Below, piece by piece: positions 58,461 through 64,000 of a stretch of 64,000 bases of DNA (position 1 is the first letter of the stretch; each line of letters opens with the position of its first letter). The stretch covers positions 2,480,001 through 2,544,000 of the forward strand of contig JAXBDG010000006.1 in assembly GCA_036320915.1 (NCBI GenBank), read 5' to 3'. Origin of the DNA: Linnemannia elongata. Its lineage: Eukaryota; Mortierellomycota; Mortierellomycetes; Mortierellales; Mortierellaceae. Below the pieces are notes generated by a model, which saw only the letters and a list, made by a program, of their open reading frames with translations, had not been told where the DNA came from and did no database searches. The translations under genes and the position numbers were made by a program.

Positions 58461-60245
58461 ATGTCAAGTTCCATCAACCTACCTTCCATCCAGACCAAGT
58501 TCCCACCCTACTCCCAACAACAACAACAGCAACAACAACAACAACAACAACCAACACCCATCTCCTCCTTGGCAAACTCCTTCTCGGCCCTCTCCTCATC
58601 CTCCCCTCGCCAATATAACAGACCCAGCATCTCCTCCCCCGCCAGTTCTCCCCTCCTCCCCAACTCCACCATGGCTACCTTCCAAAACAACAACAACAGT
58701 GGACGAGGATCCTTCTCGAGCAGCAGCAGCACACCCTCGCTCTCCTCGCGTCTCTCCAACTCCTCCCTTCACAGCCAGTACAGCTCTGCCTCGGACCGGT
58801 CTCTGTCCTGTTCGCCTGGGCCCTCGACCCCATCGGATCTCGCGAGTCGCTCCCCTTCGTTCTCGTATGAGCGTCTTCAGTATAACAATAACAAGCAGCA
58901 CAACAGCAAGCCAACCCTTCCCCTCGCCCTCCCAGCTTCCTTCTCGCCCCTCCAGCAACATCAGCAAATGCATCGTTATTCCAGTAACGGAATCCACCCC
59001 TTTCAGCAGTCCCCCACTTCTTCCCAGAGCACGGTTCAACAGTATCACCCATCTTACCATGGGTCGTCGTCAATTCCACATCCCGCTACCGCCTCGTCCA
59101 GACAACCACCAGCCAACAATGCGCAACCGCAACAACAGTATCAAGGTCAAGCACAGGCAGCAGCTGTGAGCTCTCCTCGGGATGGTATCTATCCTTCCTC
59201 CTCCCCATCGTCTCCATCCCCCATGTCGTCGTCGTCGCGGGATCAAGAGTACCACCACCATCGCCGGCCCACCCCAACAGCAGCAGAGCACTACTATCAT
59301 GCTGCTGCTGCCTCCAGCACTCTCCACCACCACCACCACCATCATCATCGCGCTAGTCCCGTTTCTTCTCCTTACGGCACTACTACTTCGAGCAGCAATG
59401 GATCGGGTGACTACTTTTCGCGCCCTCCAACCTCGCCTTCCTCCTACCATCCTCTGGCCACCCCAACCACACCTTCGACCGCCGTCGTCGTCGAGTCGTC
59501 TTCTCATGGACATGGTCGTAGTGGACTTATGACGCCCACCCTCCCCTCCATCTCGACCCTTGTCGCCGGTGCCGCTGCCGCTGCTGCTGCCATGCCTTCG
59601 CCTCTGACCCCCATGACCCCCCTGCCCATCTCGACCCGTCCTCACCACCACCTCTCACATTTCCATCATCGCCCTTCATCCCCTGCACCCAGCACTAGTG
59701 GAAGCACCCGACAGAGTATGTCGATGAGGATGATGTTGGACGATGACTACTCGTCGCCCCAAATGTCTCGGTCTCCCTCTATCTCCTCTGAACGCTCCTC
59801 TGCATCCGCATCGGTCTTCTCTCCCGAGTCTTCGCCCTACCTCGGCCACATCCACCACCTCCACCGTCGGCCCGACACCCCCGAGTCTTCGTCCAGCCCC
59901 ACGACTGCCTCGACCCCCTTAGTCGGCTCTGCCCCCACACCCACACCCACTTCTTCTTCTGCCTCCCAGCTTTTGCTCTGCCCAGTCTGCAGCCGTGCAT
60001 TCAAGCCAAGCAAGAACCAGAACTGCAACCTCCGCCGTCATCTCAAGAACGTCCATAACATGTCTCCTACCATGCACCCACGCAAATGCAAATGGGATTC
60101 CTTGCCCGACGGACGCGTCAAGGACGACAAGGACCGGAAGGAGCGGACCCGAAAGAGTAAGCGACTCTGGGCGCGCAAGTTCCGTCTCCGACGCAAGGTT
60201 GAAGAGGCGGCCGTTGTCTTGAGCATGCTTAGCCAGGCCATGTAA
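58461..60245 (+). CDS. C2H2-type zinc-finger protein with long disordered N terminus (594 aa)
   Basis: Single exon, ATG in good context after a pyrimidine leader, ending TAA. Residues 1-500 are low-complexity: poly-Gln near residue 20-30, then Ser/Pro/His/Gln-rich sequence with His (about 292-300) and Ala (about 370-377) runs. The only structured part is at the end: C507-x2-C510-x16-H527-x4-H532 (LCPVCSRAFKPSKNQ then NLRRHLKNVH). The Cys-to-His gap is longer than the usual 12. A strongly basic segment (KDRKERTRKSKRLWARKFRLRRK) and a final hydrophobic helix follow. The architecture suggests a DNA-binding regulator with a disordered activation region and a basic nuclear-localisation stretch. 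Targets unknown; the long upstream region fits a developmentally controlled gene, by inference only. Confidence 0.8.
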   Translation: MSSSINLPSIQTKFPPYSQQQQQQQQQQQQPTPISSLANSFSALSSSSPRQYNRPSISSPASSPLLPNSTMATFQNNNNSGRGSFSSSSSTPSLSSRLSNSSLHSQYSSASDRSLSCSPGPSTPSDLASRSPSFSYERLQYNNNKQHNSKPTLPLALPASFSPLQQHQQMHRYSSNGIHPFQQSPTSSQSTVQQYHPSYHGSSSIPHPATASSRQPPANNAQPQQQYQGQAQAAAVSSPRDGIYPSSSPSSPSPMSSSSRDQEYHHHRRPTPTAAEHYYHAAAASSTLHHHHHHHHRASPVSSPYGTTTSSSNGSGDYFSRPPTSPSSYHPLATPTTPSTAVVVESSSHGHGRSGLMTPTLPSISTLVAGAAAAAAAMPSPLTPMTPLPISTRPHHHLSHFHHRPSSPAPSTSGSTRQSMSMRMMLDDDYSSPQMSRSPSISSERSSASASVFSPESSPYLGHIHHLHRRPDTPESSSSPTTASTPLVGSAPTPTPTSSSASQLLLCPVCSRAFKPSKNQNCNLRRHLKNVHNMSPTMHPRKCKWDSLPDGRVKDDKDRKERTRKSKRLWARKFRLRRKVEEAAVVLSMLSQAM

Positions 60246-60930
60246 AAAAAAAATTGGATGGGTTTTTCGGGTTTGGGTTTATGGCGGAGGGGATTTCGCG
60301 CATCTCTCTCCCCTCTGCCTTTTGCCCCTTTCGATCTCAAAGGGTGCCACATCTTCTTCATTTGTCTTCCGTTCTTTTGTACCATATCTTTTTTTCTTCT
60401 CGCACTTTGCTCTTGTTTCTGTTTGCTATTTTCTTCTTTCTCGCTGTACATACTCGTAGCCTTTCTTATCTCCTATAATACCTAGTGCACACCCTACCCA
60501 TATTCCACCTCCTTTCTCCTTCCTCTTCGCGACCGCCCATACTACCAACCCTCCAAAAACCACCTAATCATCTAACCCCTACCAAGAAAAGAAAAATACA
60601 ATACAAAAAAAAAAAAAACCAAACAATAATAAAAACATCAATATTTGCTTAAAACAAAAAAAAAAAAAAAAGTGCTGTGTGCTGCATGTTTCTTGCATGT
60701 TCCTTTGTGTTCGACTTCCTGCACAAAAAGTAAAGGTATATATTATCTTCTAAATTCTGAAAGTATATGTGGATTACTCAGTCTTTTGTGGAACCATGAG
60801 AGCCATGGAGATGGAAAGGACAAGCTGCATATCATAATTAGAATGGAAATAGCATACAAAAATACCACCATAGGGAAGTGGAGGAGGGGGTCTGAGAGGA
60901 GAGTATCTGCTTGTCTAGTTTTGTTGGGTG

Positions 60931-60934
<4 letters not shown>

Positions 60935-60975
<41 letters not shown>
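60935..60975 (+). repeat. Poly(T) tract of about 41 bases
   Basis: The longest homopolymer in the window. On the minus strand it is a poly(A) tail-like run. Confidence 0.9.
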
Positions 60976-60979
<4 letters not shown>

Positions 60980-61249
60980 CACAAGTACAAGCAGGGTGGT
61001 GGTGCGTGTAGGATTTTCGCAGGACATGCGTTTGTCGGGCTAAGTATGTTGAGGGGGGAGGGGAGGGTCTATGCGAACAGCAAGCATTCAAAAAAAACCT
61101 CTTTTGCCCACTACTGAGGGCCATATGCCCTATCATCGTCTCTGCGCATCGCATCCTGTCTTTCCCCCCCTTCTCCCTGTCTTACTTTATTTTTCACATC
61201 CTTCACATTTCTCCTTTTCCCACATTCACATTTTTCACCATGTACTCGT

Positions 61250-61251
<2 letters not shown>

Positions 61252-61284
<33 letters not shown>
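61252..61284 (+). repeat. Poly(T) tract of about 33 bases
   Basis: Second long T run within 300 bp of the first, same strand. Confidence 0.9.
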
Positions 61285-61286
<2 letters not shown>

Positions 61287-61724
61287 ATATCGCACATGTC
61301 TTGCTTTTGCAAGCAGAGTAAAAAGAATGCGAAAGTGGTTCACTCCAAAGGTCACGGTTACCCACCACCAAAGAAATAAAAAAAAAACCACTCTGCTTTG
61401 GGCATGATAGATGCTTAACTAAGAGGACGAGAAGGGGACCCTGTCCTGAAATGCATACCCTACAAGCCCATTCAAAATTTCAAGCAAACATGCCAATGCA
61501 AAAAAGAACATAATTTGAGTCAAAAACAATAATGCGTCCGCATTTATTTTTAAATTATTGAGAAAGGAAAAAAGAAAAAAAAGTAGATGCTCAATTGAAC
61601 GAGCGAGATCTACCACCTTCTTTTGTTCAACTCATGTGTTTGTGTTTTTATATGCAGTTAGTGTATGGTGAGAGGAGGGATGAAAATACATGGTCGAGGA
61701 AAAGGGAAAGAACAACAAACCAAC

Positions 61725-63000
61725 TTAGACCAAGTTGGAGGGGTAGATGAAATCCTCGAGGTCGACAAAGGACTCCTTAATGGAACGGGGGGAGACGAAG
61801 CGGGACAAGATAGCGGCAGATCCAGCCTTGTCGTTGGTGCCGGAGGCACGTCCACCACCGAAGGGCTGCTGACCGACGACGGCACCGGTGCACTTGTCGT
61901 TGATGTAGAAGTTTCCGGCAGCGTTGCGGAGCTTGTTGGCGCCCAAGACGGTGGCATAGCGATCCTGGGAGAAGAGGGCACCAGTCAAGGCGTAAGCAGA
62001 CGAGTTGGCGACCAAGTCCAAGGTCTTCTCGTACTCCTCAGCCTTGTAGACGTAGATGGTGACAATGGGTCCAAAGATCTCCTCGGTCATGGTGCGCGAC
62101 TTGGGGTTGGTGGTGACAATGATGGTGGGCTGGATGAAGTATCCGACAGAGTCGTCGTAGTTGCCTCCAGCAATGATCTCAGACTCAGGGTCGGCCTTGG
62201 CCCAGTCGATGTACGACTTGATCTTGTCGAACGAGAACTGGTTGATGACGGGGCCAGTGAAGTTCTTGAAGTCTTCAACAGAGCCAGACTGGATGCGGGA
62301 GTGGGCAGCAATGAGACCCTCCTTGATCTCGGGCCAGAGGTTGTCGGGGAAGTAGCAGCGCGAGCAGGCAGAGCACTTCTGTCCCTGGTACTCGAATGAA
62401 GAGCGGATGGTGTTGTTGACGACCGAGGTGGCGTTACCGGTCTTGTGGACCATGTGGAAGTTCTTGCCTCCAGTCTCTCCGACAATGCGGGGGTACGACT
62501 TGTAGTTCTCGATGTTGTTGCCAATGTCCTTCCAGAGCTTGCGGAAGACGTGGGTCGAACCGGTGAAGTGGAGGGCAGCAAACTCGGGGTGCTTCAAGAC
62601 CTGGGAGACGACCTCAGGGGCGGGGCCGGGGATGAACTGGATGACACCAGCGGGGAGACCAGCCTCACGCATGATCTCGTAAACGACGTACGAGGCGTAG
62701 GTGGCAGCGGGGGCAGGCTTCCAGACACAGACGTTACCCATCAAGACGGGGGCACCAGCGAGGTTACCACCGATGGCGGTGAAGTTGAAGGGCGAGACGG
62801 CAAAGACGAATCCCTCCAAGGGGCGGTACTCGGTACGGTTCCAGGTACCGGCGCTGTTCTGGGGGGGCTGGACAGCGTAGAGCTCCTCGGCGAACTTGAC
62901 ACCGAAGCGCCAGAAATCGATCATCTCGGCAGCCGAGTCGATCTCGGCCTGCCAGGCGTTCTTACCCTGACCGAGCATGGTGGCAGCCATGATCTTGTAT
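61725..63000 (-). CDS. PUT2: Delta-1-pyrroline-5-carboxylate dehydrogenase, C-terminal part (424 aa visible)
   Basis: One large exon, 63000-61725, ending in TAA and starting at an AATAG acceptor in the third base of a codon (then YKIMAATMLGQGKNAWQAEID). All later landmarks of the ALDH4 family are present: SPFNFTAIGGNLAGAPVLMG, the catalytic-base block GETGGKN, the nucleophile block GQKCSACSR, EEIFGP, and GQQPFGGGRASGTNDK near the C terminus. The enzyme oxidises glutamate semialdehyde to glutamate with NAD in mitochondrial proline breakdown. Compared with yeast Put2 (575 aa) or human ALDH4A1 (563 aa), about 130 N-terminal residues, including the targeting peptide, are missing. They are not recognisable between 63001 and 64000, so either a large intron leads out of the window or the gene is truncated. 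Codon use is strongly biased, as in calreticulin. Confidence 0.9.
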
Positions 63001-64000
63001 CTATTGGTGTCATTGAAAGAGAATGGTTTGATGGAGTTAGTTAGGAATTTTGGATGTGTGTATGTGTGTATGTGTGAGTGTGTTGTGTCAGCATGTCGGT
63101 GCTAGTACCAACTAGGGTAGGACAATCGATTTGATATGCAGGTATGTTGCATGTTGTACAAGGGCAATATGTGGGATGTGGTAGAGTGTGTATGTAAAAA
63201 AAGGGCTGAGGATCAAACCAAGACTGAAAGTGGTTATGGGTCATAGGTTATGGGTCATAGAGGAGGAGTTGAAGGAGGAGTTGGGTACCCGCGCTGATAG
63301 AATAGGACTAAAGAAGTCGGGATTTCAAGGGTGGCCAGGGTGGCGTCATCTTCGAATCCATCTCAACAAGTGACGAAAAGCCGAATAGCCCATCTCCCCT
63401 TTCTCCACGGACAACCAAACAACAAACACAGGCGGATAGACCGGGTAATAATCATAATAATAACAAAAATAATAACAAGAAACGATGACCCATCGCATCG
63501 GGGGACGGATTGGATTGATAATGATGCTGACGATGATGTTGTGTTGGTTTTGAATGACTCTTATATGCAAAAAGGAAAATGAATACCTTCGACCCAAAAA
63601 AAAATAAAAAATAAAATTAAAAGAGACCAGGAGTAAAAGTAACATGGACTGGAGGGGCCGTCGTTGTCGTTGTCGTCTTGAAAAATGTTATTCCCGTTTG
63701 TTCGCGTTTTTTTTTTTTTTTATTTGTTGGCCGCCCATGTCTTGAGAACTCCAAGAATGAAAGAGGAAGAGACACGAAGGGGAATCGATATATGAACAAT
63801 AATAGTCATGGAACGACTATGTTCATCCGTCCCTGCCCGTTTCCAAGAGGAAAAGAGAAGGAAAAAAAAAGAAAAAAAAAGAGCACGGAACACAAAAAAA
63901 TAACCCTTAGTCCTTCTTTCCCCAGCGTTTTGTGCATGGGCAGTGAACTAAAAGAGGAAAATCGCCCTTGTTTTTCCCACCCGTCCCCCCCACTTGTTCC
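63001..64000. other. Region upstream of the visible P5CDH exon
   Basis: Expected to hold an intron or promoter of P5CDH. It contains a (GTGTAT)-like stretch at 63054-63084, a 14-bp tandem duplication (GGTTATGGGTCATA type) at about 63231-63260, and A/T-rich tracts at 63594-63620 and 63709-63726. No P5CDH N-terminal coding sequence was recognised on the minus strand. Confidence 0.5.

Larger units (their letters stand above)
60246..61724. other. Intergenic region between two convergent genes
   Basis: Holds the 3' flanks of the zinc-finger gene (+) and P5CDH (-). Two very long T runs are the main features, at 60935-60975 and 61252-61284, plus A runs at about 60605-60618 and 60656-60671. No gene recognised. 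Confidence 0.5.

Noticed and set aside
61665..63044. Long open frames on the plus strand over P5CDH
   Set aside because: Antisense shadows of the conserved dehydrogenase exon.

Overview
The window looks like nuclear DNA from an early-diverging filamentous fungus, most probably of the Mortierella type. The taxon is inferred from gene content, not measured. Most genes are split by short GT-AG introns (about 80-540 bp). Intergenic DNA is full of homopolymers, (CT)n/(GA)n arrays and long pyrimidine-only stretches. All the gene models are eukaryotic: calreticulin with an HDEL tail, dolichyl-phosphate glucosyltransferase, mitochondrial ribosomal protein mL58, R1R2R3-MYB, a KCH potassium channel and fungalysin. 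No tRNA, rRNA or CRISPR was found.

Layout. 0-9 kb: 3' end of a mitochondrial tRNA 2-thiouridylase (+), convergent with a seven-exon Msc2/ZnT5-type zinc transporter (-). Then calreticulin (-) and an MCFD2-like EF-hand secretory protein (+) share a divergent promoter. 9-12.5 kb: a small two-exon SOM1 homologue (-) lies head to head with a seven-exon SppA/S49 signal-peptide peptidase (+). 14-20.7 kb: fungalysin M36 metalloprotease, an F-box/WD40 protein (both +) and a small secreted protein (-). 21 kb: a ~200 bp long inverted repeat. 22.7-25.1 kb: a three-repeat MYB factor (-) with a long upstream region. 29.5-32.7 kb: a membrane-anchored GH9 glucanase (-). 35.5-36.8 kb: a shrunken LTR element holding only gag. 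39-45.5 kb: KCH potassium channel (+), ALG5 (+), a second small secreted candidate (-) and mL58 (-). 45.5-58.4 kb: nearly 13 kb without a recognisable gene, ending in a C2H2-type regulator (58.5-60.2 kb, +). 61.7-63 kb: C-terminal three quarters of delta-1-pyrroline-5-carboxylate dehydrogenase (-), whose first exons are not visible.

How the genes relate. There is no metabolic cluster. The genes group loosely by compartment. Calreticulin, the MCFD2-like protein, ALG5 and the early-secretory zinc transporter serve the ER and Golgi. TRMU, SOM1, mL58 and P5CDH serve mitochondria. Fungalysin, GH9 and the two small proteins are secreted or surface products. The most notable local arrangements are the SOM1/SppA head-to-head pair, two components of protein-processing machineries sharing 246 bp, and the calreticulin/MCFD2-like divergent pair. 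All exon joins were read by eye from splice consensus, reading phase and family conservation; none is supported by transcript data here.
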